Shown here one piece after another: positions 16,556 through 25,278 of a stretch of DNA of 64,000 bases. The notes under the pieces are model-generated. The model searched no databases. It saw only the letters and a list, made by a program, of their open reading frames with translations, and had not been told where the DNA came from. The first letter of the stretch is position 1; each line of letters starts with the position of its first letter. Source of the stretch: Arthrobacter mangrovi. GTDB lineage: Bacteria > Actinomycetota > Actinomycetes > Actinomycetales > Micrococcaceae. A program made the position numbers and the translations under genes. The stretch lies in assembly GCF_026011795.1 (NCBI RefSeq), contig NZ_BRVS01000004.1, forward strand, positions 248,001 through 312,000. The letters run 5' to 3'.

Positions 16556-17353
16556 ATGGCAGGCAGGCCGAGGCAGGAGAACGGGCAGGTCCAGGGAGCT
16601 GCGGCTTCGCTGCTGAACGGTCTCGCCGTGCTGGAAGCCTTTTCCGTTCAAAAACCGGTGCTAGGCGTCACCGAGGTCGCTCAGCGCGTGGGACTCCACA
16701 AGAGCACGGTGTCCCGCATTCTCGGCGGGCTGACAGACGCCGGATATGTCCAGCGGGACGAGGAGACGGGCCGGTACCGGCTCGGGCTGGGCCTGATTGC
16801 GCTGTCCGGCCCTTTGCTGGCGGATCTGGATGTTCGCCGTGCCGCCCTTCCCTATCTGGAGCAGTTGACCGAAAGCACCCAGGAGACCAGCGCGATCTCG
16901 GTCTGGAATGGCCATGAGGCGATCGTCGTGGAGCAGGTCGCCAGTCCGCACCAGGTCAAGCACACTGCCAGCATCGGCACCCGGTACAACAAATTCGCGA
17001 GCTCCTCGGTGCGGGTGTTCCTGGCGGAGCTGGCCCCGGGCCTGGCAACCGAACTGATCGAATCCGGCCGGATACATCGCGCGGCAGGAGACAGCCTGCC
17101 GTTGGATCACACCTCCCACCTGCAGGAAGTCGCCCGCCAGGCATACGCCGTCAACGACGGCGCGACTACGGATGAGGAGTTCGGAGTCTCCGCCCCGGTT
17201 CGCGATTACCGGGGCAAGGTGGTCGGCTGCATTACCGCATCAGCTCCCCGGTCCCGCGTGCACAAGCACGCCACCGGGGAGGCCCTGGTTCGGGCCGTGC
17301 AACACGCCGCCTCGGAAGTATCCGTCCGGCTGGGCTGGTCGGCCGCTAGCTGA
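16556..17353 (+). CDS. IclR-family transcriptional regulator 1
   Basis: A 265-residue regulator: an N-terminal winged helix (LGVTEVAQRVGLHKSTVSRIL, residues ~38-60) and the C-terminal IclR effector-binding domain with the SIGTRYNKFASSSVRVFLAE and VSAPVRDYRGKVVGCI segments. I chose the ATG at 16556, which has AAAGGA five bases upstream, over an ATG six bases earlier. Divergent from the MHS transporter and convergent with a close paralogue: the two stop codons are adjacent with no base between. A natural candidate for the protein that binds the 17-bp palindromes. Confidence 0.9.
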   Translation: MAGRPRQENGQVQGAAASLLNGLAVLEAFSVQKPVLGVTEVAQRVGLHKSTVSRILGGLTDAGYVQRDEETGRYRLGLGLIALSGPLLADLDVRRAALPYLEQLTESTQETSAISVWNGHEAIVVEQVASPHQVKHTASIGTRYNKFASSSVRVFLAELAPGLATELIESGRIHRAAGDSLPLDHTSHLQEVARQAYAVNDGATTDEEFGVSAPVRDYRGKVVGCITASAPRSRVHKHATGEALVRAVQHAASEVSVRLGWSAAS

Positions 17354-18232
17354 TCACCGTACACCGGCTGCGGGAAGCAAAGGCGCGGGGCACTTCCCCC
17401 CAGGGTCCGTGACGGCGGTCGCCGTACCGGGTGCTTTTTCCGCCGGCCAGTTGCCTAGCCGGGCGGACATTCGGTCGGCGGCCCGGAGCACCGCATCGCG
17501 CAGGATCAACTGGCTCTGCTGGTATTGCACCCGGGATCGGGGCGCGCTTACCGTGACGCAGCCTACGGCCGCGCCCCGGTAGTCCCGGACGGGCGCCGAG
17601 ACGCCATACTCCTCGAAGGTGGTCTCGCCGTCGTTGACGGCGGACCCCTGGTCCCGCACCGCTGCAAGCTGTTCGTGGACCGGGTCCTCGAACCCCCGAT
17701 AGCCGTCCCGCACCACTATCCGCGCGGCAAGCAGGCGGCCGGCCTCCTCTGGCGGCAGCTCGGCGAGGAAGACCTTGACCGAGGAGCTGGCGAATTTGTT
17801 GTAGCGCGTGCCGATCGCCGCGCTGTGCTTGACCTGGTGCAGGCTGGCCGTCTGTTCCACGACGATCGCATTGGTGCCATTCCAGACGGCGATCGCTGCC
17901 GTTTCCCCCGTGGTCTGTGTCAGTTCTTCCAGATGCGGCAGCGCGGCCCGGCGGACGTCGAGCTCGGCAAGCAACGGGCCGGCCAGGCCGATCATCCCTA
18001 GGCCGAGCCGGTACCGGCCTGTGTCGTCGTCGCGCTGGACGTAGCCGGCTTCGGTCAGGCCGGTGAGCATCCGGGAGACGGTGCTTTTGTGCAGCCCGAC
18101 CAGCTCGGAAATCTCCGTAACGCCCAGGAGCGAGCGCTTGGCGACGGAGAACGCCTCGAGGACCGCTAGACCGTTGAGCAGCGATGCCGCCGCCCCCTGC
18201 GGTTTCTCAGCGGTAATGTGTGGGTCCAGCAT
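17354..18232 (-). CDS. IclR-family transcriptional regulator 2
   Basis: A 292-residue paralogue of the neighbouring IclR protein; both share QGAAASLLNGLAVLEAFSV, GLHKSTVSR and IGTRYNKFASSSV. The winged helix is followed by the effector domain, with an additional ~25-residue Pro/Ala-rich C-terminal tail. The ATG at 18232 follows GGGAGGGAGAACTT, a very strong ribosome-binding site. It lies downstream of the carbamoylsarcosine amidase on the same strand, but a long hairpin separates them. It may sense a pathway intermediate (inference). Confidence 0.9.
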   Translation of the reverse strand: MLDPHITAEKPQGAAASLLNGLAVLEAFSVAKRSLLGVTEISELVGLHKSTVSRMLTGLTEAGYVQRDDDTGRYRLGLGMIGLAGPLLAELDVRRAALPHLEELTQTTGETAAIAVWNGTNAIVVEQTASLHQVKHSAAIGTRYNKFASSSVKVFLAELPPEEAGRLLAARIVVRDGYRGFEDPVHEQLAAVRDQGSAVNDGETTFEEYGVSAPVRDYRGAAVGCVTVSAPRSRVQYQQSQLILRDAVLRAADRMSARLGNWPAEKAPGTATAVTDPGGKCPAPLLPAAGVR

Positions 18233-18399
18233 AAGTTCTCCCTCCCCGTTGCCCAGGGACGTGGGCCGCCGGCTGCAGCCGCACCGTCCCCGGCTCCGAG
18301 GCTCGTCGCGATTCGCCTGCCATCGTCGGTCCTCTTCTGCTGAACGCGCGTGCCGGCCCCCTGCACGGATGCCTGGCGCCCCCTGGTCCTCGCAGTTGT

Positions 18400-18439
18400 G
18401 CGGCAGCCCGGCACCCATCGAGGGGTGCCGGGCTGCCGC
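18400..18439 (-). terminator. Strong hairpin after the amidase gene
   Basis: Perfect 17-bp stem (18400-18416 with 18423-18439) and six-base loop, just downstream of the amidase on the minus strand. It probably ends that transcript before the second IclR gene. No T-run. Confidence 0.75.
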
Positions 18440-18488
18440 CGGGTCGGCCTGAGGATGCCAGCCCGAGGAACCCCGACAGTGCAGTGGA

Positions 18489-19259
18489 TCAGGCCGGATC
18501 CGCGGGGGCCTCGACCTCAGGCTGGGGATCCGAGAGCGTCTTCGGGACAGTGTCCTCGAACTGCGGGAGGGCGTTCAGGTACTCCACCACCGAGTCCGTG
18601 GACTCCACATCGCCGAACTTGTTATCGATGTCGTAGAGGTTCCACTGCACGACCCCCGGGACACGGTCGCCGATGGTCTCCCTGGCGATGATCGGGCGGA
18701 AGCCCTTCGCGATAGCGTCCTCGACGGTGTGGCGCACGCACCCGGCCGCGGTCGCACCGGTCACGATCAGAGTGTCGATGCGGTTGGAAGTCAGGAAGAG
18801 CTCGAGGTTCGTCCCCGGGAACGCCGAGGCGCGGTTCTTCTCGATCACGACCTCGCCCTCCGCGGGGGCGATGCGGTCGTCGATCTGCGCCCAGTAGGAA
18901 TCCGCCGGCAGGGTTTCCACGGGGATCTTCGAGTACCACAGGCCCATGTCGTTCGTCCCGGAGGTCGCATCGCGGTTCCGGTACACGTTTGTGGTGTAGA
19001 AGACCGGGACCCCTTTGGCGCGCGCGGCTTCGTTGATCCGCTGGACGTTGGGGATGATTTCCTCCATGCCCGGGCAGCTGAACGGATGACCCGGGCGGGT
19101 CCAGGCGTTCGCCAGGTCGATGTGGATGACGGCGGGACGGTTGCCGTAGCCGATCCGGCGCTTGAAGCCGCGGTCGTTGTAGATGCTCGTGCCGGCTTCG
19201 AACGCCTCCTCCAGCACTGCTGCAAGACGGGCTTCGATGTCGTTGGTCGTGACTGTCAT
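18489..19259 (-). CDS. N-carbamoylsarcosine amidohydrolase
   Basis: Isochorismatase-superfamily cysteine hydrolase of 256 residues that splits N-carbamoylsarcosine to sarcosine, CO2 and ammonia, the last step of creatinine breakdown through N-methylhydantoin. The sequence is recognisably very close to the crystallised Arthrobacter enzyme (GYGNRPAVIHIDLANAW, GATAAGCVRHTVEDA). The catalytic triad is visible as Asp48, Lys141 and Cys174. The C-terminus (EVEAPADPA) appears a few residues shorter than I recall for that enzyme. I chose the ATG at 19259, preceded by GGAGAGAGCC. It is divergent from the fused hydantoinase that should make its substrate. Confidence 0.93.
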   Translation of the reverse strand: MTVTTNDIEARLAAVLEEAFEAGTSIYNDRGFKRRIGYGNRPAVIHIDLANAWTRPGHPFSCPGMEEIIPNVQRINEAARAKGVPVFYTTNVYRNRDATSGTNDMGLWYSKIPVETLPADSYWAQIDDRIAPAEGEVVIEKNRASAFPGTNLELFLTSNRIDTLIVTGATAAGCVRHTVEDAIAKGFRPIIARETIGDRVPGVVQWNLYDIDNKFGDVESTDSVVEYLNALPQFEDTVPKTLSDPQPEVEAPADPA

Positions 19260-19285
19260 GGCTCTCTCCATTCTGGATATTCCTT

Positions 19286-19302
19286 GTTGCTAACCGAGCA
19301 AC
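19286..19302. promoter_or_regulatory. 17-bp palindrome (putative IclR operator A)
   Basis: GTTGCT-aaccg-AGCAAC, perfect six-base arms with five-base spacer, about 30 bases upstream of the amidase start. A further GTTGCT follows four bases later. Confidence 0.6.
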
Positions 19303-19535
19303 TGGGTTGCTGTGGGGACTACGCTAGCGCAAGGATCGGCGGAACACCAGAGGTTCGCCAAATCTGTTTTCCTTCGGACCAACGGCTCGGATCGGGACGA
19401 GCAGCGGCGAGTGCGTCACGGAGCGGCCGGACCGGGCTGATCCCAGCCCTTGGGGCGCAGGTTCTTGGGATCAGAAGAAGCGGGCCCCAAAAAAGAGGCG
19501 TCATAACCATTGCGTGTTGTTGGCAGGGGAACTAA

Positions 19536-19558
19536 ATTGCTTAGCAAGCAACTATAAG
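19536..19558 (+). promoter_or_regulatory. 17-bp palindrome abutting a -10 box (operator B)
   Basis: ATTGCT-tagca-AGCAAC (19536-19552) is followed at once by TATAAG (19553-19558), a good -10 hexamer for the hydantoinase transcript. No convincing -35 is present, so activation or repression by a bound regulator is plausible. The same geometry occurs in front of the MHS transporter. Confidence 0.6.
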
Positions 19559-19727
19559 TGAGCTAGAGCACATCAAGTTGCGGGAATGTATTCCGGCCCG
19601 GGGGATTCGGGCTCCAATCCGGGGCAGAGCGGACCGGCCCCCAAGCCTTTTCCTCGACCCCAGGTCTTCCCTTCAACCACAACTTCCGTCCAACCCAGTC
19701 CTGAGCCCAACTTCCGAAAGGATCATC

Positions 19728-22700
19728 ATGAAGCGCATCGGAGTAGACGTCGGCGGCACCTTCACCGACTTGTATTTCTCGGACGACGACCAGCGCATAG
19801 CCGTTGTGGAGAAAGTTCCGTCCACTCCACACGACCCGTCCGAGGCGGTGGTCAACGGCATCAAGAAGCTCTGTGCAAAGGCCGGGGTGGCACTGTCGGA
19901 GATCGACCAACTGGTGCACGGGACCACGGTGGCAACGAATACCGCGCTGACGCACACCGGGGCGGAGGTCGGGATGATCACTACCGACGGTTTCCGGGAC
20001 ATCCTGCACATCGCCCGCCACAAAAAGCCGCACAACTTCTCGCTGCAGCAGGACATGCCGTGGCAGACCAAGCCCCTGATCAAGCGCCGTCATCGTCTTA
20101 CCGTCAAGGAACGCATCACGGCCCCGAACGGCGACGTCCTGGTCCCCCTGGACGAGGACGAGGTCCGGGAGCGGGTGCGCGAGCTCAAGGCTGCCGGTGT
20201 AGAGGCCATCGCCGTCTGCCTGCTGCACTCCTACCTGAACTCCGCCCATGAGCAGCGGATCGGAGAGATCGTCGCGGAGGAATTCCCCGAGGCTTACCTC
20301 TCCCTATCCAGCGACATCGTGCCCCTGTACCGGGAGTATGAGCGCTTTTCCACCACCGCTTTGAACGCCTATGTGGGACCTAGGGTTTCGCGCTACCTCT
20401 ACCGTCTGCAGGAGCAGGCCGAAAGCCTGGGCTACCAGCGCGAGATCCTTCTGATGCAGTCCTCCGGCGGGATGGTTCCGATCAAGGAGGCTGCCAAGCG
20501 GCCCGTGACGCTGATGATGTCCGGACCGGTCGGCGGCCTGATCGGCGGCATGTGGGCAGGCCGGCAGTCCGGCTTCGAGAATGTCGTCACCTTGGACATC
20601 GGCGGCACGTCGGCGGACATCGGTGTGGCCTACCAGGGTGAATTGCGCATGCGCCACCTGCTGGACACCAAGATCGGCGACCACCAGGCCATGGTCCCCA
20701 TGGTGGATATCGACACCATCGGTGCCGGCGGCGGCTCCATCGCCTACGTCGACGCCGGCGGGGTCTTCCGCGTCGGGCCCCAGTCGGCCGGCGCCGACCC
20801 GGGCCCGGTTTGCTACGGCCGGGGCGGCACCGAGCCGACGTCGACCGACGCCCAAGTGCTGCTGGGCCGCATGCGCCCGGACCGTGTCCTCGCCGGTTCG
20901 GGCCTGGACATGGACCTCGACGGCGCCCGCCACGCCATGGAAGGACTGGCCGGAAAGCTGGGCATGTCCGTCGAGGAGGCCGCTCTCGGCGCCCTCCAGA
21001 TCCAGAAGTTCGGCATGACGCAGGCCATCGAGCAGAACTCCGTCCGCCGCGGCTACGATCCGCGCGACTTCACCCTCGTGGCAGCCGGCGGCGCGGGCGC
21101 CCTGTTCGCCTGTGAAATCGCCGCAGAGCTCGAGGTACCAAACGTGCTGATCCCAGCCCACCCCGGCATCATCGCTGCGACCGGCCTACTGGCCACGGAC
21201 GAGCAGTACGAGTTCGTCGCCACCAACCGGTTCACCTTCCGCGACGCCGATCCTGCTGCCATCCAAGCCTCTTTCGAGCAACTGGAGCGCGAAGCTAATG
21301 CCCAGTTGGACGCCGAGGACGTCCCCGCCGGCCGACGCCGGCTGGACTGGCTGGCCGACGCCCGTTACGAGGGCCAGGGCTACGAGATCCGCTTCGACGT
21401 CCCGGAGGGCCCCGTTACCTCGGCCTGGCTGGACCAGGCCGAGGCCGCCTTCCACGATGCCCACTTCGAGGAATACGGCCACCGTTTCAAGAACGGAACC
21501 GTCGAGGTCATCAACATCCGGGTCGAGGCCCGCGCGGTGATGGACGAGCTGCCCACGCCGGAGCCGACGCAATCCGGATCCCTCGAGGATGCACTCGTGG
21601 AGACCCGCCCGGTGACCTTCGACCAGGACGGCAAGCCCGTCACCGTGGACACCGGCTTCTATGACCGCGAAAAGATGGGCGTTGGCACCTCTTTCGAAGG
21701 CCCGGCGATCATCGAGCAATACGACTCCACGGTTGTTATTCCCCCGGGCTTCTCCGGAACCGTGGACGCTGCCGGCAACCTCGTCATCGCCTGCCCCGCA
21801 GCCGCCGAAACCGCTGAGAAGCTGGCCACGCCGATCCTGATGCGCGTGATTGGCGGCGCCCTGAACTCCGCCGCCAAGGAGATGGCCTCGGTGCTGTTCC
21901 GTATGGCCTACTCCTCGATCATCCGCGAGTCGGAGGACCTCGGCGCGGGCCTGTTCGACAGGGACGGCAACGTGCTGGCCGAGTCGGACTCCACGCCGAT
22001 GTTCATGGGTTCCATGCCCAAAATTGTCAAGGGCGTGATCTCGGTCCTCGGCGACGACATTCACGAGGGCGACGTCATCCTGCACAACGACCCGTATCTG
22101 GGGGCAACCCACTCCCCGGACGTGGCCATCATCGAGCCGATCTTCCACGCCGGAGAACTCGTCGGCTTCGCCGGCGCCTCGGGCCAGCTGATTGACAACG
22201 GCGGTGCGTTCTCCGGCCTGATGGTGGATATCCAGGACGTCCAGTCCGAGGGCACGATCTTCCGGGCCGTGAAGATCTATGAGAAGGGGGTCCGGCAGGA
22301 ATCCTTGATCCGGCACATCCTCAACAACACCCGGACGCCAACCTCGAACGAAGGCGACTTCCAGGCGATGATCGCCGCCTGCGAACTGGCCAAGTCCCGC
22401 TACCTCGCCCTTATCGAGCGCTACGGCTTCGGGTCGGTGCGCGAGGCAGGCCAGAGCTGGATCGATTACTCGGAGCGGATGCTACGCCAGGAGATCGCCA
22501 AGATCCCGGACGGCGTCTACGAGACGGAGGTCGGCTACCTCGATGACGACGGCCGGAACTACGGCAAGAAGCTGCCGATCGTCGTGAAGGTGATCGTCGA
22601 GGGTGACGAGATCACCTATGACCTCACGGGGTCCTCCGAGCAGGTGCCGACCGCTTACAACTGCGCCTTCGAGGGAACGACGGTCTCGGCGTTCACATTC

Positions 22701-23594
22701 ATTACCCGCATGATGTTCCTGGACGAGGTTGCCTTCCCGGTGTTCGTGCCGCAGAACGAGGGCATGCTCAAGCCGCTGAAGGTGATCGCTCCGGAGGGCA
22801 CCATCTTCAATCCCAAGTACCCGGCCGCAACCTTCTCACGGTTCTCCCAGGTGCAGCGCGCCGTCGACCTGGCCTTGCGGGCCCTCGCGCCGGTCATCCC
22901 CGACCGTGTCACGGCCGGCAACTCCGCCCACATCCACTTCATCTCGTACTCGGGATGGGACGAGAAGCAGGGCGAGTACTGGGTCTACCTAGAGGTCAAC
23001 GAGGGCTCCTATGGCGCCCGTGCCACCAGCGACGGCCCAGACTCCGTGGACAACCTCATCGCCAACACCCGAAACAATCCGATCGAGGAGCTCGAATGGC
23101 GGTTCCCGATGCGCACCGACCGCTATGAACTGCGCTCGGATCCGGCGGCGGCAGGCGAATTCCGCGGCGGAATCGGCATCGTCCGGGAGAACACCTTCCT
23201 GACCGACACCGTGATCACCTGCGAAGGCGAACGCCATGAGTCGGACGCACCGTGGGGCGCCTACGGCGGCCACGACGGCCTCAACGGCTCACTCGTGAAG
23301 AACCCCGGCCGCACCGGGGAGGAGTCCTGGCCGTCCAAGGTCACCGGCCGTCAGTTGCTGGCCGGAGACTCGCTCCAGATCACCGTGCCCAGCGGCGGCG
23401 GCTTCGGCGACCCGCTCCGGCGGGACCCGCTGAAGGTCCTCGAGGACGTCCTCGACGGCTTCACGACGGCCGAGGCGGCCGCCCGGGACTACGGCGTGGT
23501 CCTCAGGGAGATCGACGGTCAGCTCACCGTTGACCTGAAGGCCACAGCCGAGCGTCGGGAAAACGCAACGTCCGAGCTGGCTCCAACCCGCTGA
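19728..23594 (+). CDS. ATP-dependent N-methylhydantoinase, HyuA-HyuB fusion
   Basis: A 1288-residue protein with both subunits of the hydantoinase/oxoprolinase family in one chain. Residues ~1-690 are HyuA-like, with an actin-fold ATPase start (GVDVGGTFTDL), HGTTVATN and DIGGTSADIG; from ~699 (ILMRVIGGALNSAAKEMASV) to the end it is HyuB-like, with HNDPYLGATHSPDV and SGGGFGDP. Family members hydrolyse cyclic amides using ATP; beside a carbamoylsarcosine amidase the likely substrate is N-methylhydantoin, giving N-carbamoylsarcosine (inference). The ATG at 19728 has GAAAGGA upstream. 5-Oxoprolinase or acetone carboxylase activity is less likely given the neighbours. Confidence 0.88.
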   Translation: MKRIGVDVGGTFTDLYFSDDDQRIAVVEKVPSTPHDPSEAVVNGIKKLCAKAGVALSEIDQLVHGTTVATNTALTHTGAEVGMITTDGFRDILHIARHKKPHNFSLQQDMPWQTKPLIKRRHRLTVKERITAPNGDVLVPLDEDEVRERVRELKAAGVEAIAVCLLHSYLNSAHEQRIGEIVAEEFPEAYLSLSSDIVPLYREYERFSTTALNAYVGPRVSRYLYRLQEQAESLGYQREILLMQSSGGMVPIKEAAKRPVTLMMSGPVGGLIGGMWAGRQSGFENVVTLDIGGTSADIGVAYQGELRMRHLLDTKIGDHQAMVPMVDIDTIGAGGGSIAYVDAGGVFRVGPQSAGADPGPVCYGRGGTEPTSTDAQVLLGRMRPDRVLAGSGLDMDLDGARHAMEGLAGKLGMSVEEAALGALQIQKFGMTQAIEQNSVRRGYDPRDFTLVAAGGAGALFACEIAAELEVPNVLIPAHPGIIAATGLLATDEQYEFVATNRFTFRDADPAAIQASFEQLEREANAQLDAEDVPAGRRRLDWLADARYEGQGYEIRFDVPEGPVTSAWLDQAEAAFHDAHFEEYGHRFKNGTVEVINIRVEARAVMDELPTPEPTQSGSLEDALVETRPVTFDQDGKPVTVDTGFYDREKMGVGTSFEGPAIIEQYDSTVVIPPGFSGTVDAAGNLVIACPAAAETAEKLATPILMRVIGGALNSAAKEMASVLFRMAYSSIIRESEDLGAGLFDRDGNVLAESDSTPMFMGSMPKIVKGVISVLGDDIHEGDVILHNDPYLGATHSPDVAIIEPIFHAGELVGFAGASGQLIDNGGAFSGLMVDIQDVQSEGTIFRAVKIYEKGVRQESLIRHILNNTRTPTSNEGDFQAMIAACELAKSRYLALIERYGFGSVREAGQSWIDYSERMLRQEIAKIPDGVYETEVGYLDDDGRNYGKKLPIVVKVIVEGDEITYDLTGSSEQVPTAYNCAFEGTTVSAFTFITRMMFLDEVAFPVFVPQNEGMLKPLKVIAPEGTIFNPKYPAATFSRFSQVQRAVDLALRALAPVIPDRVTAGNSAHIHFISYSGWDEKQGEYWVYLEVNEGSYGARATSDGPDSVDNLIANTRNNPIEELEWRFPMRTDRYELRSDPAAAGEFRGGIGIVRENTFLTDTVITCEGERHESDAPWGAYGGHDGLNGSLVKNPGRTGEESWPSKVTGRQLLAGDSLQITVPSGGGFGDPLRRDPLKVLEDVLDGFTTAEAAARDYGVVLREIDGQLTVDLKATAERRENATSELAPTR

Positions 23595-23614
23595 TCAAGG
23601 AGCTGCGGCAATAA

Positions 23615-23662
23615 GGGGGCGGCCTGGAGGCCAGCTAGCAACGCTGGCCCCGGGCCGCCCCC
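23615..23662 (+). terminator. Compound terminator after the hydantoinase
   Basis: Outer 10-bp stem (GGGGGCGGCC at 23615-23624 with 23653-23662) enclosing an inner 7-bp stem (GGCCAGC at 23629-23635 with 23643-23649). It lies between the hydantoinase stop and the next transporter gene. Confidence 0.75.
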
Positions 23663-23717
23663 TCTTCGTTCCGGAATCACCACATCGCTACCCCTATCAC
23701 CGTGAATAGGAACCGTC

Positions 23718-25085
23718 ATGTCCACTGTTCAAACGTCCCAATTCGTCGAATCCGATATCAGGCCCAAGGACGTCCGGCTGGCCACCTGGATCTGCTTTTT
23801 CGCCTGGACCTTCGCCGTCTACGACTTCGTCCTGTTCGGCAATCTCCTGCCGCAACTGGCGGCAGACCTCGGCTGGAGTGCGGCTCAGTCTACGGAGGTC
23901 AACACCTGGGTGACGGCCGGCACCGCGATCGTCGCCTTCGCCATCGGACCGGTCGTCGACCGGATCGGCCGCCGCAAGGGCATCCTGATCGCCGTCGCCG
24001 GTGCCGCTGTCGCCTCGCTGCTGACCGCCATGGTCGGCTGGGTCGCCGGCATCGCTGCCGGCCTCGGACTCGTCTTCCTCGTCCTGGTGCGTTCGCTCGC
24101 CGGCCTCGGCTACGCCGAGCAGGCCATCAACGCCGCCTACCTCAATGAGATGTTCGCCCACAGCCATAGCGACCCGGCCAAGGCCCGCCGGCGCGGGCTC
24201 ATCTACTCGCTCGTCCAGTCCGGCTGGCCCGTCGGCTCCGTACTCGCTGCCGGCTCCGTCTACCTGCTTTTCCCCATTGGCGGATGGGTGCTCTGCTTCA
24301 TCGTCGCCGCCATTCCAGCCGTCTTCATCATGATCGCCGGGCGCTGGCTCAAGGAAAGCCCCCAATTCGCCCACCGTCACCAGATCGACAAGATGATGAA
24401 GGAGGGCCGGCGGGAAGAGGCGCAGCAACTTGGGGACAAATACGGCATCGACGTCTCGGAGAAGGCCAGTCCGCTCGTCTCCGTCTTCCGCGGGGAGTCG
24501 CGGAGGTCCGCCCTGACGATCGGCGGCGCCTTCCTGCTGAACTGGCTGGGCGTCCTCGCCTTCGCAATCCTCGGCACGTCGCTGCTTTCGGCCCCGGACG
24601 GCAAGAACATCGAGTTCGACAACGCGCTGCTGATCCTCATCATCTCCAATGCGACGGCCTTCGCCGGATACCTGTTCCACGGCTGGCTCGGTGACCGGAT
24701 CGGACGCCGCAACGCGATCGGCATCGGCTGGATACTGTGTGCCGTCTCGTTCTTCACCATGCTCCAGGCCCCCAACGGGAACTTCCCGCTTATCGTTGCC
24801 CTGTACAGCGCCGGGCTGTTCTTCCTCATCGGGCCCTTCTCCGCCCTGCTGTTCTTCACCGGCGAAAGCTTCCCCGTCCACACCCGGGCAACGGGAAGTT
24901 CCATCATCAACGCCTCGGGCCAGATCGGGGCGATCCTCGGCGGCCTGCTGATCACCGCCACTCTCGCTGCCGGTGGCGGCTGGATCAACGCCGGCCTCTG
25001 GTGGGGCGTGCTGCCCATCCTGGGCTCCGGCCTGCTGATCTTCGCCGCCCGGAACGTCGACCCGCGTACGGTCCGCAAGGACTGA
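23718..25085 (+). CDS. MFS transporter 2
   Basis: A 455-residue, 12-helix major facilitator with the sugar-porter/MHS-like signature VDRIGRRKGI after helix 2 and GDRIGRRNAI in the second half, plus a central cytoplasmic loop rich in charged residues. It follows the hydantoinase on the same strand after a terminator and a short promoter-sized gap. The family imports small organic solutes; uptake of the pathway substrate (creatinine, N-methylhydantoin or sarcosine) is inferred from position. It differs clearly from the MHS transporter at 14829-16190. Confidence 0.85.
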   Translation: MSTVQTSQFVESDIRPKDVRLATWICFFAWTFAVYDFVLFGNLLPQLAADLGWSAAQSTEVNTWVTAGTAIVAFAIGPVVDRIGRRKGILIAVAGAAVASLLTAMVGWVAGIAAGLGLVFLVLVRSLAGLGYAEQAINAAYLNEMFAHSHSDPAKARRRGLIYSLVQSGWPVGSVLAAGSVYLLFPIGGWVLCFIVAAIPAVFIMIAGRWLKESPQFAHRHQIDKMMKEGRREEAQQLGDKYGIDVSEKASPLVSVFRGESRRSALTIGGAFLLNWLGVLAFAILGTSLLSAPDGKNIEFDNALLILIISNATAFAGYLFHGWLGDRIGRRNAIGIGWILCAVSFFTMLQAPNGNFPLIVALYSAGLFFLIGPFSALLFFTGESFPVHTRATGSSIINASGQIGAILGGLLITATLAAGGGWINAGLWWGVLPILGSGLLIFAARNVDPRTVRKD

Positions 25086-25101
25086 CAGGACCGGCACGGC
25101 T

Positions 25102-25152
25102 CCATCCGCCGGCGGCAACTCTCCGTTCCCAGGGAGATCCGCCGGCGGATGG
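25102..25152 (+). terminator. Hairpin after MFS transporter 2
   Basis: Perfect 14-bp stem (CCATCCGCCGGCGG at 25102-25115 with 25139-25152) starting 16 bases after the transporter stop. Confidence 0.75.
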
Positions 25153-25278
25153 CGTTAAGGTCCGAACACGGACACCGCGGCAAGCCTATGCGGATTGTCA
25201 CACTGGAGGCCGGGAATAGCCTCGGGGTCGAGGACGCTGTACACCATTCATCCACCTTGAGAAAAGAGATCACACCAA

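Larger units (their letters stand above)
19260..19727. promoter_or_regulatory. Divergent control region of amidase and hydantoinase
   Basis: A 468-base non-coding region with two copies of a 17-bp palindrome, at 19286-19302 and 19536-19552, and an extra GTTGCT half-site at 19306-19311. The hydantoinase leader from the TATAAG box to its start is about 165 bases; no gene is seen in it. Confidence 0.65.

Noticed and set aside
19728-23594. The joined hydantoinase as an artefact of two genes with a missed stop.
   Set aside because: The frame is continuous through the junction at about residue 690-700, without stop or internal ribosome-binding site, and both halves keep all motifs; a natural fusion is simpler.
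23718-25085. Sialic acid or sugar transport by MFS transporter 2.
   Set aside because: It is far from the nonulosonate operon and inside the N-methylhydantoin island; substrate left open.
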